From Ketogulonicigenium vulgare WSH-001 (GTDB lineage: Bacteria; Pseudomonadota; Alphaproteobacteria; Rhodobacterales; Rhodobacteraceae): a stretch of 64,000 nt of DNA. Under the pieces are notes generated by a model that searched no databases, was not told the origin of the DNA, and worked only from the letters and a program-made list of their open reading frames with translations. This document shows, in pieces, positions 38,202 to 47,373 of this stretch (positions are counted from its first letter, which is position 1; the number at the start of each line of letters is the position of its first letter). The stretch lies in assembly GCF_000223375.1 (NCBI RefSeq), contig NC_017384.1, positions 1,244,097-1,308,096 of the forward strand, in the 5' to 3' direction. The translations under genes were made by a program, and so were the position numbers.

Positions 38202-38220
38202 GCTGTATGGCATATACAGC
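38202..38220. promoter_or_regulatory. Inverted repeat upstream of accB
   Basis: GCTGTAT and ATACAGC form a perfect 7-bp inverted repeat around five bases, 46 nt before the accB ATG. Candidate operator or small hairpin in the accBC leader; the binding factor is unknown. Confidence 0.4.
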
Positions 38221-38265
38221 CCCAAATTTAACCCGCAGACCCCAAGACGGGAACATGAGGAAGAT

Positions 38266-38751
38266 ATGAGCGATAAGACCTCTCACGATAGCGACGTCAC
38301 CTTCATCCGTGCTCTGGCCGAGCTGCTGCGCGAGAACGATCTGACCGAGCTGGAGGTCATGCGCGAATACGGTGAGGATAGCACCCTCAACGTCCGTGTC
38401 AGCCGCCAGACCCAAACCATCGTTCAGGCCGCGCCGACCCAGGTCATGGCCGCCCCTGTCGCCGCAGCGCCCGCCGCTGTTGCTGTCGCCGCCCCCGCAG
38501 CCGATCCGGCCAGCCATCCAGGCACAGTGAAATCGCCGATGGTCGGCACCGCCTATTTGCAGCCGGAACCGGGCGTCGCGGCCTTTGTCAGCGTCGGATC
38601 GACCGTGAAAGAAGGCGATACGCTGCTGATCATCGAAGCGATGAAGACCATGAACCAGATCCCCGCGCCGCGCGCCGGCAAGATCACTAAAATTCTGGTG
38701 CAAGATGGCCAGCCCGTCGAATACGGCGCGCCTTTGGTCATCATCGAGTAA
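38266..38751 (+). CDS. accB: Acetyl-CoA carboxylase biotin carboxyl carrier protein
   Basis: 161 residues. N-terminal helical domain (VTFIRALAELLRENDLTELE), an Ala/Pro/Val-rich linker (~48-82), then the biotinyl domain. The biotin site is EAMKTMNQI with Lys at ~127, carrying Thr where the E. coli motif has Met; this variant is common in the lineage. It carries CO2 between AccC and the AccAD transferase in malonyl-CoA formation. accC follows after 9 nt. Confidence 0.97.
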   Translation: MSDKTSHDSDVTFIRALAELLRENDLTELEVMREYGEDSTLNVRVSRQTQTIVQAAPTQVMAAPVAAAPAAVAVAAPAADPASHPGTVKSPMVGTAYLQPEPGVAAFVSVGSTVKEGDTLLIIEAMKTMNQIPAPRAGKITKILVQDGQPVEYGAPLVIIE

Positions 38752-38760
38752 GGCGGCGCT

Positions 38761-40107
38761 ATGTTCGATAAGATCCTTATCGCCAACCGGGGCGAGATTG
38801 CCCTGCGCGTGATCCGCGCCGCGCGCGAGATGGGCATCGCCACAGTGGCTGTCCATTCGACCGCCGATTCCGATGCCATGCATGTGCGCATGGCGGATGA
38901 GGCGATCTGCATCGGCCCGCCGTCCTCGTCGCAAAGCTATCTGTCGTTCCCGGCAATCATCGCCGCCTGCGAGATCAGCGGCGCACAGGCGATCCATCCC
39001 GGCTATGGCTTTTTGTCCGAGAATGCGAATTTCGTGCAGGTCGTCGAAGACCACGGCCTGACGTTCATTGGCCCGCGCGCGGAACACATCCGTATCATGG
39101 GCGACAAGATCACCGCCAAGGATACGATGAAGGCGCTGGGCGTGCCCTGCGTGCCCGGCTCGGACGGCGGCGTGCCGACGGTCGAGGATGCGCGCCGTGT
39201 CGCGGCCGAGATCGGCTATCCGGTCATCATCAAAGCCACCGCCGGTGGCGGCGGTCGCGGCATGAAAGTGGCGCAGGACGCGACCGAGATTGATCGTGCC
39301 TTCCAGACCGCGCGTTCCGAGGCGAAAGCCGCCTTTGGCAATGACGAAGTCTATATCGAGAAATACCTGACCACGCCCCGCCACATCGAAATTCAGGTGT
39401 TTGGCGACGGCAAGGGCAAGGCTGTGCATCTGGGCGAGCGTGACTGCTCGCTGCAGCGCCGTCACCAAAAGGTGCTGGAAGAGGCCCCCGGCCCCGTCAT
39501 CACCGCCGAGGAGCGCGCCCGTATCGGTAAGACCTGTGCCGATGCTGTCGCCAAGATCGGGTATACGGGCGCGGGCACCATCGAATTCCTTTATGAGAAG
39601 GGCGAGTTCTATTTCATCGAAATGAACACGCGCCTGCAGGTGGAGCACCCGGTGACCGAGGCCATCTTTGGCGTCGATCTGGTGCGCGAGCAAATCCGCG
39701 TTGCTTCGGGCCTGCCCCTGTCGTTCGAACAGGACGATCTGCAGATTAACGGCCATGCGATCGAAGTCCGGATCAACGCGGAAAAAGTGCCCGCCTTCAC
39801 GCCCTGCCCGGGCAAGATTACGGCCTATCACGCGCCCGGCGGTCTGGGTGTACGGATGGATTCGGCGATTTATACCGGCTATTCCGTGCCGCCCTATTAT
39901 GACAGCCTGATCGCCAAGCTGATCGTGCATGGCCGCGACCGCGACGAGGCTCTGGCCCGCCTGCAACGCGCCTTGGGCGAGATGATCATCGATGGCGTGG
40001 ACACCACCACCCCGCTGTTCACCGCGCTGCTGAATGATCCGCAGATCAAGGCTGGGGATTACAATATCCACTGGCTGGAAAACTGGCTGAAAGCCTACGC
40101 AAGCTAA
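38761..40107 (+). CDS. accC: Acetyl-CoA carboxylase biotin carboxylase
   Basis: 448 residues, full length. ATP-grasp enzyme that carboxylates the biotin on AccB. Visible: [20 protein letters not shown] at the start, [13 protein letters not shown], the glycine loop [31 protein letters not shown] and [16 protein letters not shown] with the metal- and bicarbonate-binding residues. Ends 3 nt before aat, so accB-accC-aat is one operon. Confidence 0.98.
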   Translation: MFDKILIANRGEIALRVIRAAREMGIATVAVHSTADSDAMHVRMADEAICIGPPSSSQSYLSFPAIIAACEISGAQAIHPGYGFLSENANFVQVVEDHGLTFIGPRAEHIRIMGDKITAKDTMKALGVPCVPGSDGGVPTVEDARRVAAEIGYPVIIKATAGGGGRGMKVAQDATEIDRAFQTARSEAKAAFGNDEVYIEKYLTTPRHIEIQVFGDGKGKAVHLGERDCSLQRRHQKVLEEAPGPVITAEERARIGKTCADAVAKIGYTGAGTIEFLYEKGEFYFIEMNTRLQVEHPVTEAIFGVDLVREQIRVASGLPLSFEQDDLQINGHAIEVRINAEKVPAFTPCPGKITAYHAPGGLGVRMDSAIYTGYSVPPYYDSLIAKLIVHGRDRDEALARLQRALGEMIIDGVDTTTPLFTALLNDPQIKAGDYNIHWLENWLKAYAS

Positions 40108-40110
40108 GAC

Positions 40111-40746
40111 ATGGCCGCCTTAACACCTGTCGACGTTCTGGCGGCCTATCGGTTCGGGATATTCCCGATGTCGCATTTGCGGGAAGACCCAGAGCTGTTC
40201 TGGGTCGACCCCGACATGCGGGGGCTTTTGCCCATTGGCGGCCTGCATATCTCGCGCAGCCTCGCCCGCCGTATGCGCAGCGGCCTTTACCATGTCACCT
40301 TCGATACGGCCTTTGACCTGGTGATGGAGGGCTGCGCGGATCGTTCTGAGACCTGGATCAACCCCGAGATCTTTCGCCTGTATAAAGGCCTGCGCGATAT
40401 CGGCCACGCCCATTCGGTCGAGGTTTGGCAAGGCGATACGCTGGTCGGGGGCTGTTACGGCGTCGCGATCGGCGGGGCGTTTTTTGGGGAAAGCATGTTC
40501 TCGCGCGCAACCGACGCGTCCAAGGTCGCGCTGGCCTATCTGATTGATCGCCTGCGCCGCAGCGGGTTCACCCTATTTGATACACAATTCCTGACGCCGC
40601 ATCTGGCGTCGCTTGGGGGGTATGAACTGCCGCGCCACAGTTATCGCCTGCGCCTGCAAGCCGCGACGGCGCAATGCGTGGAATTCGCGGTGGGGCCTGC
40701 GCCCACGGCTTATGATGTGATACAGCTTAACGGCCAGACGTCGTAA
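40111..40746 (+). CDS. aat: Leucyl/phenylalanyl-tRNA-protein transferase
   Basis: 211 residues. It adds Leu or Phe to proteins with N-terminal Arg or Lys, marking them for ClpAP/ClpS (N-degron path). Visible: AYRFGIFPM, DPELFWVDPDMRGLLPI, FDLVMEGCADRSETWI, GGCYGVAIGGAFFGESMF and FTLFDTQFLTPHLASLGG. Encoded 3 nt after accC. Its last 37 nt overlap the end of the DUF2155 gene on the other strand. Confidence 0.96.
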   Translation: MAALTPVDVLAAYRFGIFPMSHLREDPELFWVDPDMRGLLPIGGLHISRSLARRMRSGLYHVTFDTAFDLVMEGCADRSETWINPEIFRLYKGLRDIGHAHSVEVWQGDTLVGGCYGVAIGGAFFGESMFSRATDASKVALAYLIDRLRRSGFTLFDTQFLTPHLASLGGYELPRHSYRLRLQAATAQCVEFAVGPAPTAYDVIQLNGQTS

Positions 40747-41075
40747 CGCGCATTGTCAAAGGCGCTGACGGCAGGGGATGAGGCGATCATCCACCCCATA
40801 AAGACCGGCTCGAGATTACCCTCGAATTGCAGGGTGATCATCTGAAACGCATCGCCCATCGGGTTATCGGTGGGGAAACGGCATTCGCCGAGGGTCACCA
40901 CCAGACGGCCCACCGTGGCGCTTTGGCCATTGGTCAGCTCGAGATCAGTGACCGAGCCATTGAGCTTGTCCAGCACGCGCACAGTGCCGCCGGGGGCGGA
41001 TGTCGCAGCCTCTTGTGCAGCGGCGGCGACTGGCAGCAAGCAGGCCGCCAGAATAACAGATGTAAGTTTACGCAC
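40710..41075 (-). CDS. DUF2155 domain exported protein
   Basis: 121 residues beginning at a GTG at 41075. The N terminus is a signal peptide ([20 protein letters not shown], cleavage near residue 22). The body has [40 protein letters not shown] and [18 protein letters not shown], typical of the small periplasmic DUF2155 family of alphaproteobacteria, function unknown. The frame is open much further upstream, but that part is antisense of the NDUFA12 gene region and non-conserved. The start overlaps the NDUFA12 stop by 8 nt, and the 3' end overlaps aat by 37 nt. Confidence 0.85.
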   Translation of the reverse strand: MRKLTSVILAACLLPVAAAAQEAATSAPGGTVRVLDKLNGSVTDLELTNGQSATVGRLVVTLGECRFPTDNPMGDAFQMITLQFEGNLEPVFMGWMIASSPAVSAFDNARYDVWPLSCITS

Positions 41076-41460
41076 CTTGAACCTTATTCGCACCCTCGGG
41101 GTCCCAGGCCTCGTAATCTTGGCGCTGGACGGGGGCTTTGCGCAGGATAGATCCTGCGGGCAGATAAATCCCATCAGTGCCGGTCGGGTTCGCCACGGTG
41201 GGCAGACCCGCAAGTTCGGCGCTGGGGATTTCATTGGTGCTGTGATGCAGCCAGCCGTGCCAGGCGGGGGGGATGCGGCTTGCGTCATTCTCGCCCGTGT
41301 AGACGACCCAACGACGCTCGCCCGCGCGGTCGGTGTAATAGAAGTTACCCTGCCCGTCCGCGCCCACTTTGACGCCGCGGCGCCAAGTAAACAGTTGCGT
41401 GCCCAGTGTGCGTCCATCCCACCAGGTGAACAGACGCGATACAGTTTTCAGTATGCCCAT
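41068..41460 (-). CDS. NADH:ubiquinone oxidoreductase NDUFA12-family accessory subunit
   Basis: 130 residues. Homologous to the mitochondrial complex I subunit NDUFA12 (B17.2), an alphaproteobacterial supernumerary subunit of NDH-1. Visible: N-terminal [35 protein letters not shown], and the conserved [18 protein letters not shown]. The C-terminal part [11 protein letters not shown] is also conserved. It lies upstream of the DUF2155 gene and downstream of clpX; the nuo operon is elsewhere. Confidence 0.94.
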   Translation of the reverse strand: MGILKTVSRLFTWWDGRTLGTQLFTWRRGVKVGADGQGNFYYTDRAGERRWVVYTGENDASRIPPAWHGWLHHSTNEIPSAELAGLPTVANPTGTDGIYLPAGSILRKAPVQRQDYEAWDPEGANKVQGA

Positions 41461-41483
41461 CTTTCCCCCTATCCCGCACCGCC

Positions 41484-42752
41484 TCAGCTTGCCGAGGCGG
41501 CCGGTTTCTTTTCTTCCGCATGGATTTGCAGGGGCTTGGCACCGTGCAAAACAGCATCTTCGTTGACGACAACTTCCGAAACAGTCTCGAGGCCGGGCAG
41601 CTCGAACATCGTGTCGAGCAAGATGCCCTCCATGATCGAGCGAAGGCCGCGTGCGCCAGTCTTACGCTCGATCGCTTTGGAGGCAATGGCCTTTAGCGCA
41701 TCTTCGGTAAAGGTCAGCTTCACAGCTTCGATATCGAACAGGCGCTGGTATTGTTTGACCAGCGCGTTTTTCGGCTCGGTCAGGATCTGGATCAGCGCAT
41801 CGACGTCCAGATCGGTCAGCGTTGCGATCACAGGCAGACGGCCGACAAACTCGGGGATCAGGCCGAATTTCAGCAGATCCTCAGGCTCGAGTTCCATGAA
41901 CAGCTCGCCCACGCCGCGCTCGTCCACTTCGCGGACATTGGCGTTAAAGCCCATGCCTTGGCCCTTGGAACGCTGCGCGATGATCCGCTCGAGACCAGCA
42001 AAGGCGCCGCCACAGATGAACAGGATGTTGGTCGTGTCGACTTGCAGGAATTCTTGCTGCGGATGTTTGCGGCCCCCTTGGGGCGGAACGCTGGCAACCG
42101 TGCCTTCCATGATCTTCAGCAGCGCTTGCTGCACACCCTCGCCCGAGACGTCGCGCGTGATCGAAGGGTTGTCGGATTTGCGCGTGATCTTGTCGACTTC
42201 GTCGATATAGACAATGCCGCGCTGCGCACGCTCGACGTTATATTCGCTGGCCTGCAGCAATTTCAGGATGATGTTTTCGACATCCTCACCGACATAACCC
42301 GCCTCGGTCAGCGTGGTGGCATCGGCCATGGTAAAGGGCACATCCAAAATGCGCGCCAGCGTCTGCGCCAGCAGCGTCTTGCCCGAGCCTGTCGGCCCGA
42401 TCAGCAGGATGTTCGACTTTGCCAGCTCGATCTCGTTATTCGATTTCGCGGCGTGGTTCAGGCGCTTGTAATGGTTATGCACGGCGACGGACAAAACGCG
42501 CTTTGCATGCACCTGACCAATGACGTAATCATCCAAAACCGCGCAGATCTCGCGCGGCGTGGGCACGCCATCTTTTACTTTCAGCGAGCCGGACTTCGTT
42601 TCCTCGCGAATGATGTCCATGCACAGCTCGACACATTCGTCACAAATGAAAACGGTTGGGCCCGCGATCAGCTTGCGCACCTCGTGCTGGCTCTTGCCGC
42701 AAAAGCTGCAATAGAGGGTATTTTTGCTGTCGCTGCCGGATGTGCTCGCCAT
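41484..42752 (-). CDS. clpX: ATP-dependent Clp protease ATP-binding subunit ClpX
   Basis: 422 residues. AAA+ unfoldase that feeds substrates to ClpP. Visible: N-terminal zinc domain with [11 protein letters not shown] and [10 protein letters not shown], Walker [16 protein letters not shown], the pore loop [10 protein letters not shown], Walker [11 protein letters not shown], and the ClpP-docking IGF-type loop region. Located 155 nt downstream of clpP on the same strand, the usual order. Confidence 0.98.
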   Translation of the reverse strand: MASTSGSDSKNTLYCSFCGKSQHEVRKLIAGPTVFICDECVELCMDIIREETKSGSLKVKDGVPTPREICAVLDDYVIGQVHAKRVLSVAVHNHYKRLNHAAKSNNEIELAKSNILLIGPTGSGKTLLAQTLARILDVPFTMADATTLTEAGYVGEDVENIILKLLQASEYNVERAQRGIVYIDEVDKITRKSDNPSITRDVSGEGVQQALLKIMEGTVASVPPQGGRKHPQQEFLQVDTTNILFICGGAFAGLERIIAQRSKGQGMGFNANVREVDERGVGELFMELEPEDLLKFGLIPEFVGRLPVIATLTDLDVDALIQILTEPKNALVKQYQRLFDIEAVKLTFTEDALKAIASKAIERKTGARGLRSIMEGILLDTMFELPGLETVSEVVVNEDAVLHGAKPLQIHAEEKKPAASAS

Positions 42753-42878
42753 CTTGCTCCTCTGGCCCTCGCCACGTTTGGGCGGGAATGTGACCCGCTT
42801 ATGAAACGTAGGACAGGCCTCTCCCGTCTACAATGCCAAATTCTACACGCCCCGTCCTTTCCTTGGGGCATGATGACC

Positions 42879-42897
42879 GGGCGGCACCACGCCGCCC
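42879..42897 (-). terminator. GC hairpin in the clpP-clpX gap
   Basis: Stem GGGCGGC/GCCGCCC (42879-42885 with 42891-42897) and a five-base loop, 11 nt past the clpP stop. No T run, so it may only attenuate or stabilise the clpP mRNA. Confidence 0.4.
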
Positions 42898-42907
42898 AGC
42901 CAGTCAC

Positions 42908-43531
42908 TTATTTTTCAGGCGTCTCGCCGCGCTTTTCCAAAATCTCGTCGATCAGGCCGAACTCTTTGGCCTCTTCGGCGGATTTGAAATTGTCGCGCTC
43001 AAGTGCAGCCTCGACCGCCTCATAGCTTTGGCCGGTGTGCTTGACGTAAATCTCGTTCAGGCGGCGCTTCAGCTTTTCGCTTTCGCGGGCGTGGATCATG
43101 ATATCGGTCACCTGCCCTTGGAACCCGCCCGAGGGCTGGTGCACCATGACACGGCTGTTGGGCAGCGAATAACGCATACCGGCCTCGCCTGCGGCCAACA
43201 AAAGCGACCCCATCGAGGCCGCCTGCCCGATGACCAGTGTCGATACTTTGGGGCGAATATATTGCATCGTATCGTAAATCGACAGACCAGATGTCACAAC
43301 ACCGCCGGGGCTGTTGATATACATCGAGATTTCTTTCTTGGGGTTTTCAGCCTCAAGGTGCAGCAGCTGCGCCACGATCAGCTGGCTCATACCATCTTCG
43401 ACAACACCGCTGACGAAAATGATCCGCTCTTTCAGCAAGCGCGAAAAGATGTCGTAGGCGCGTTCACCCCGGCTGGTCTGCTCGACCACCATCGGGACAA
43501 GGTTCATGTAGGTTTCAACGGGATCGCGCAT
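42908..43531 (-). CDS. clpP: ATP-dependent Clp protease proteolytic subunit ClpP
   Basis: 207 residues. Serine protease forming tetradecamers with ClpX/ClpA. Visible: N-terminal axial loop region [29 protein letters not shown], the catalytic Ser in [14 protein letters not shown], and the catalytic His in [11 protein letters not shown], with the Asp downstream in a normal position. Start ATG at 43531. Confidence 0.98.
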   Translation of the reverse strand: MRDPVETYMNLVPMVVEQTSRGERAYDIFSRLLKERIIFVSGVVEDGMSQLIVAQLLHLEAENPKKEISMYINSPGGVVTSGLSIYDTMQYIRPKVSTLVIGQAASMGSLLLAAGEAGMRYSLPNSRVMVHQPSGGFQGQVTDIMIHARESEKLKRRLNEIYVKHTGQSYEAVEAALERDNFKSAEEAKEFGLIDEILEKRGETPEK

Positions 43532-43793
43532 CTGCCCTGCTTTCTAACTAGAGGGGCGTGGCGGGCCCCTTGGTGATGTCTTGAATCAATTTGTAGTGGC
43601 GCAAGCGGGCAGCTTCAAGCCTTGGCGCCAAATGGCTGATCTCCGCCGATGGCGCGGCAAAATCCATCGCGCTTTTGTGATGCCCCTGTTGCAACGGCGC
43701 AAATACCCCCCATATCGTAATCATAAGCGACGTTATTTGCGCAGGGCGCGGGACGCTAATCCCCCGTCCACGTTCAGAAAAAGGAGCATTAAA

Positions 43794-44162
43794 ATGGCGA
43801 CCACTGAAAAGACAACCGCAGAAAAGCAAGCCGAGAAAACCATCTCTGATCTGCAAGAACAGATTGCTGCACTGAAGACGGAAATGGGCCGCATCACCGA
43901 GAATTTCGCAGAAGCTGGTAAAGATGCTGCCAGCCGTCTGAGCGATCGGGCACAAGATGCGGTGAAAACCGCCCGCACCCGCGCCAAGGATATTGCCTCC
44001 GACGTTGAGGATCAGGCCCATATTCAGGCTGAGCGTATCAAAGACGGCGCGCAGCGCGGCTATGAGCAAGCCGGTGAATTCATCAGCCGTCAACCCGCGA
44101 CAGCGGTTGGCCTTGCCGCCGGGCTTGGCTTCCTGCTGGGCGTTCTGATGAACCGCCGCTGA
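43794..44162 (+). CDS. DUF883-family (ElaB/YqjD-like) inner-membrane-anchored protein
   Basis: 122 residues. A long amphipathic helical region (~5-95; AEKTISDLQEQIAALKTEM and SRLSDRAQDAVKTARTRAKD) likely forms a coiled coil. The C-terminal helix TAVGLAAGLGFLLGVLMNRR anchors it in the membrane. E. coli relatives bind ribosomes in stationary phase and sit at the inner membrane. Start: ATG at 43794 with AAAGGAG 8 nt upstream. Its stop overlaps the start of the next gene, so the pair forms an operon. Confidence 0.87.
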   Translation: MATTEKTTAEKQAEKTISDLQEQIAALKTEMGRITENFAEAGKDAASRLSDRAQDAVKTARTRAKDIASDVEDQAHIQAERIKDGAQRGYEQAGEFISRQPATAVGLAAGLGFLLGVLMNRR

Positions 44163-44503
44163 TGTTTTCAAAGCTGGAGGCCCGTATCGAGGCCGTGACC
44201 CGGCGCAGCTTGCTGGCCTTTTTAGCGGTCATCAGCATTCTGGTGGGCCTTGCCTTTTTGACGGTCGCGGGTTGGATCGCGATTGCAGATATGGCAAGCC
44301 CGCTGGTCGCGGCGCTGGTTCTGGCGGCGGTCTGGGTGATCGGTGGCGGCGTGTTCTTGCTGATGTCCAGTAATGACAAACCAGCAGAGCCTGCCCCGCC
44401 CCCGGCACCGGCTGTCGATCCGACGATGGCGATTATTTCGGCATTTCTGTCAGGGTTCACGGCCGGCAATGGCCGCCATGCTGACCGGGATCGCGACGAA
44501 TAA
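44162..44503 (+). CDS. Small two-helix membrane protein (YqjE/holin-like family)
   Basis: 113 residues. Two membrane segments are visible: LAFLAVISILVGLAFLTVAG and SPLVAALVLAAVWVIGGGVF, followed by a Pro/Ala stretch and a charged tail. It is coupled to the DUF883 gene as in the E. coli yqjD-yqjE order. No phage genes are near, so a lysis role is unlikely. Function unknown. Confidence 0.75.
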   Translation: MFSKLEARIEAVTRRSLLAFLAVISILVGLAFLTVAGWIAIADMASPLVAALVLAAVWVIGGGVFLLMSSNDKPAEPAPPPAPAVDPTMAIISAFLSGFTAGNGRHADRDRDE

Positions 44504-44521
44504 AAATGTGGCGCGGGCGTG

Positions 44522-45388
44522 TTAGATCACGGCCGCGCCGCGCCGCGCTGCGATCTCTGCATTGAGCGCGCCCCCCAGCAGCACCAGAAATGCGCTGATA
44601 TACAGCCACATCATCAGCGCAATCACCGCCCCGATCGAGCCGTAGACCTCGTTATAATTGCCAAAGTTCCCGACATAGAGCGAGAACAGGTAGCTGACCC
44701 CCAGCCACAGAACCAAGACGATCACCGATCCCGGCGTGATCCAGCTGAATCTGAGGCCGCGCCGCCGCGACGGGCCATACCGATACAGCAGCCCCAGCGC
44801 GATCAGCACCGAAGTCAGCATGACAACCCAACGCATGAATTCCAGCAGTGTCGCGACATTGCCCGGTGGTTGAAAGATCAGCACGATGATCGGCACCAGG
44901 ATCGTCACCAGCAGTCCAACCATTGTGATGCCGACCATGGCAATCGTCATCAGCATCGCCACCATGATATGGACAAAGCCATTGCGCGATCCGGTGCCTT
45001 GGACAGCGTTCAGCCCCTCGGCCAGCGCGCCGACGCCGGCGCGCGCCGACCATAGGGCAACGCCGGTCGATACGATGGTCGCCCAGCCCAGCGTGCGCGG
45101 ACCGGGCTCGACCAGGCGAGTCACCTGATCGGCGACCAATTCATAGGCACCGGGCGGCAGAAAATCATGCGCCAAAATCAACTGGTTCTGCACGACCATC
45201 GGATCTGCCAGCAGACCAAATAGCGCGATCAGCGCCGTCAGCGCCGGAAAAAGGCCAAAGACCCCCCAAAAGGCCACCCCGGCCGCGATCAGGCCCACAC
45301 GCTCGGCCGCGCCGCGATTCCACACGTCCCATATAAAGATATAGGCATAGCGGATGGGTGCTGGCACAAGTTTCGCAAGCTGGTTCAC
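44522..45388 (-). CDS. YihY/BrkB-family inner-membrane protein
   Basis: 288 residues from a GTG at 45388, preceded by GGGGGA about 5 nt upstream; a TTG at 45439 would add 17 residues. About six hydrophobic segments, e.g. LIAAGVAFWGVFGLFPALTAL, the conserved polar GVAFWG/FPALTA part, then GWATIVSTGVALWSARAGVGAL and the C-terminal YGSIGAVIALMMWLYISAF. The family was once called ribonuclease BN but has no nuclease activity; role unknown. Convergent with the small holin-like gene. Confidence 0.85.
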   Translation of the reverse strand: MNQLAKLVPAPIRYAYIFIWDVWNRGAAERVGLIAAGVAFWGVFGLFPALTALIALFGLLADPMVVQNQLILAHDFLPPGAYELVADQVTRLVEPGPRTLGWATIVSTGVALWSARAGVGALAEGLNAVQGTGSRNGFVHIMVAMLMTIAMVGITMVGLLVTILVPIIVLIFQPPGNVATLLEFMRWVVMLTSVLIALGLLYRYGPSRRRGLRFSWITPGSVIVLVLWLGVSYLFSLYVGNFGNYNEVYGSIGAVIALMMWLYISAFLVLLGGALNAEIAARRGAAVI

Positions 45389-45571
45389 GCGGGGTCCCCC
45401 GGGGTTATTAGACGGCTGCTCTTCCTTCAGTCGGCGCAAAAGGCACAGATTTCAACCCCTGTTGGCGCCGAGGCGCCCAGAACGCCCGGGCAGATCGGGC
45501 AAATCATTGACAAAGCACCACGCAAAACAGCAAGTTAGTTTTGTAATTGCAACCCACTGCGGGCTAGGCCT

Positions 45572-47227
45572 GTGGGCATCGACGGAACGCCGAAATTGGC
45601 AATCACCACACAGATTACTTCTCCTATTACCGGCCAAAAACCGGGCACCAGCGGCCTGCGCAAACAGACCACGGTCTTTATGCAGCCGCATTATCTGGAA
45701 AATTACGTCCAGGCTATTTTTGACGGAATCGGCGGCGTTCAGGGCAAAACATTGGTCCTGGGCGGCGACGGGCGCTTTTTCAACGACACCGCATCTGCCA
45801 CCATTTTGCGTATGGCAGCGGCAAACGGCGCGAAACATGTGATCGTAGGGCGCAATGCGCTGCTATCGACACCCGCCGCCTCGCATCTGATCCGTAAAAA
45901 CGGCGCGGATGGCGGCTTGATCCTGTCGGCCAGCCATAACCCTGGCGGCGAGGATGGCGATTTCGGACTAAAGTTCAATTCGGCCAATGGCGGCCCGGCT
46001 GCCGAAAGCATCACCGATGCGATCTATGAAGCCAGCAAAACGATCAGCCAATATCTGATCTCGGATCAACCGGCGCCCGCACTGGATACGGACGGCACCT
46101 ATATGCTGGACGGGATGGTGGTCGAGGTGATCGACCCCGTCACCGATTACGCCGCGCTGATGGAAACGCTGTTTGATTTCAACGCGATCCGCAGCCTGTT
46201 CGCCAGCGGTTTCCGCATCAAATTCGACGCCATGCATGCCGCCACCGGCCCCTATGCGCGCGAGATTTTCGTGAACCGCCTGGGCGCTACGGGCGATAGC
46301 GTCATCAATGACACGCCGCTGCCGGACTTTGGCGGCGGGCACCCCGATCCGAACCCGATCTGGGCGTCGGAACTGGTCGCCATCATGTCCGCCCCCGATG
46401 CGCCTGATTTTGGCGCAGCCAGTGACGGCGACGGCGACCGCAATATGATCATGGGGCGCGGGCTATACGTCTCGCCCTCGGACAGCCTTGCCCTGCTGGC
46501 GGCGCAAATGCATCTGGCCCCGGCCTATAAGGACGGGCTGAAGGGGATCGCGCGGTCGATGCCGACCTCGGCGGCGGCGGATCGCGTCGCTGTGGCCAAA
46601 GGCGTATGCAGCTTTGAGACGCCAACGGGCTGGAAGTTCTTTGGCAACCTGCTGGACAGCGACATGGTCTCGATCTGCGGCGAGGAAAGCGCCGGTACCG
46701 GATCGAACCACGTCCGCGAGAAAGACGGCCTTTGGGCCGTACTGCTGTGGCTGAACATTCTGGCGGTCAGCGGCAAATCGGTCACCGCGCTGATGCAGGA
46801 CCACTGGGCAACCTATGGCCGCGACTACTACACCCGCCACGATTACGAGAATATCGAGACCGAGCGCGCGAATGCCGTGTTCAACGGCCTGCGCGATCGT
46901 CTGGCGGATCTGCCCGGCCAGACCTTTGGCGGGCTGAAGGTCGAGCGTGCGGATGAATTCAACTATGACGATCCGGTTGACCAATCCCATAGTGCCCAAC
47001 AGGGCCTGCGTGTCTTCTTTAACGATGGTGCCCGCGCGGTGCTGCGCCTGTCCGGCACCGGAACTGTTGGCGCGACGCTGCGCCTCTATCTGGAACAGCC
47101 CGAGCCGAACCTGCAGCGTCAGGCCGAAGATCCGCAAGCCGCCCTTGCCCGCGTCATTGCGGCGGCTGGCGAAGTCACCCAGATCGCCGCGCTGACCGGG
47201 CGCGACGCGCCTGATGTGATCAGCTAA
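45572..47227 (+). CDS. pgm: Alpha-D-glucose phosphate-specific phosphoglucomutase
   Basis: 551 residues, the long eukaryote-like Pgm form. It interconverts glucose-1-P and glucose-6-P, linking Glk and glycolysis to UDP-sugar and glycan synthesis. Visible: QKPGTSGLRKQTTVF, the phosphoserine loop GGLILSASHNPGGEDGD, metal loop SDGDGDRNMIMG, sugar-binding GEESAGTGSNH, and the phosphate-binding LRLSGTGTVGATLRLY. The GTG start at 45572 is weak; a TTG at 45596 near the conserved AITTQITSPI is an alternative. A hairpin follows. Confidence 0.95.
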   Translation: MGIDGTPKLAITTQITSPITGQKPGTSGLRKQTTVFMQPHYLENYVQAIFDGIGGVQGKTLVLGGDGRFFNDTASATILRMAAANGAKHVIVGRNALLSTPAASHLIRKNGADGGLILSASHNPGGEDGDFGLKFNSANGGPAAESITDAIYEASKTISQYLISDQPAPALDTDGTYMLDGMVVEVIDPVTDYAALMETLFDFNAIRSLFASGFRIKFDAMHAATGPYAREIFVNRLGATGDSVINDTPLPDFGGGHPDPNPIWASELVAIMSAPDAPDFGAASDGDGDRNMIMGRGLYVSPSDSLALLAAQMHLAPAYKDGLKGIARSMPTSAAADRVAVAKGVCSFETPTGWKFFGNLLDSDMVSICGEESAGTGSNHVREKDGLWAVLLWLNILAVSGKSVTALMQDHWATYGRDYYTRHDYENIETERANAVFNGLRDRLADLPGQTFGGLKVERADEFNYDDPVDQSHSAQQGLRVFFNDGARAVLRLSGTGTVGATLRLYLEQPEPNLQRQAEDPQAALARVIAAAGEVTQIAALTGRDAPDVIS

Positions 47228-47237
47228 ACAAAACATG

Positions 47238-47262
47238 CCGGCGGCGCGCAATGCGCCGCCGG
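47238..47262 (+). terminator. GC hairpin after pgm
   Basis: 10-bp perfect stem CCGGCGGCGC/GCGCCGCCGG with a five-base loop, 10 nt after the stop. Only TTC follows, so it is a probable rather than clear terminator. Confidence 0.6.
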
Positions 47263-47373
47263 TTCGACCGCAAGTCACGCATTGGCAAGCCCGTTTTCTT
47301 GCGCCATTGCTCGGTGTGGCGGCAAGGATTAGAGTGATCTTGTCCTGACACGAAATGTTAGTGGATGGCATGG

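Noticed and set aside
38191..40071. 626-residue minus-strand frame opposite accB-accC
   Set aside because: Shadow of two certain genes; no ribosome site or family similarity seen.
44162..44503. Holin-like protein as a prophage remnant
   Set aside because: It pairs with a DUF883 gene as in yqjD-yqjE and no phage genes lie nearby.
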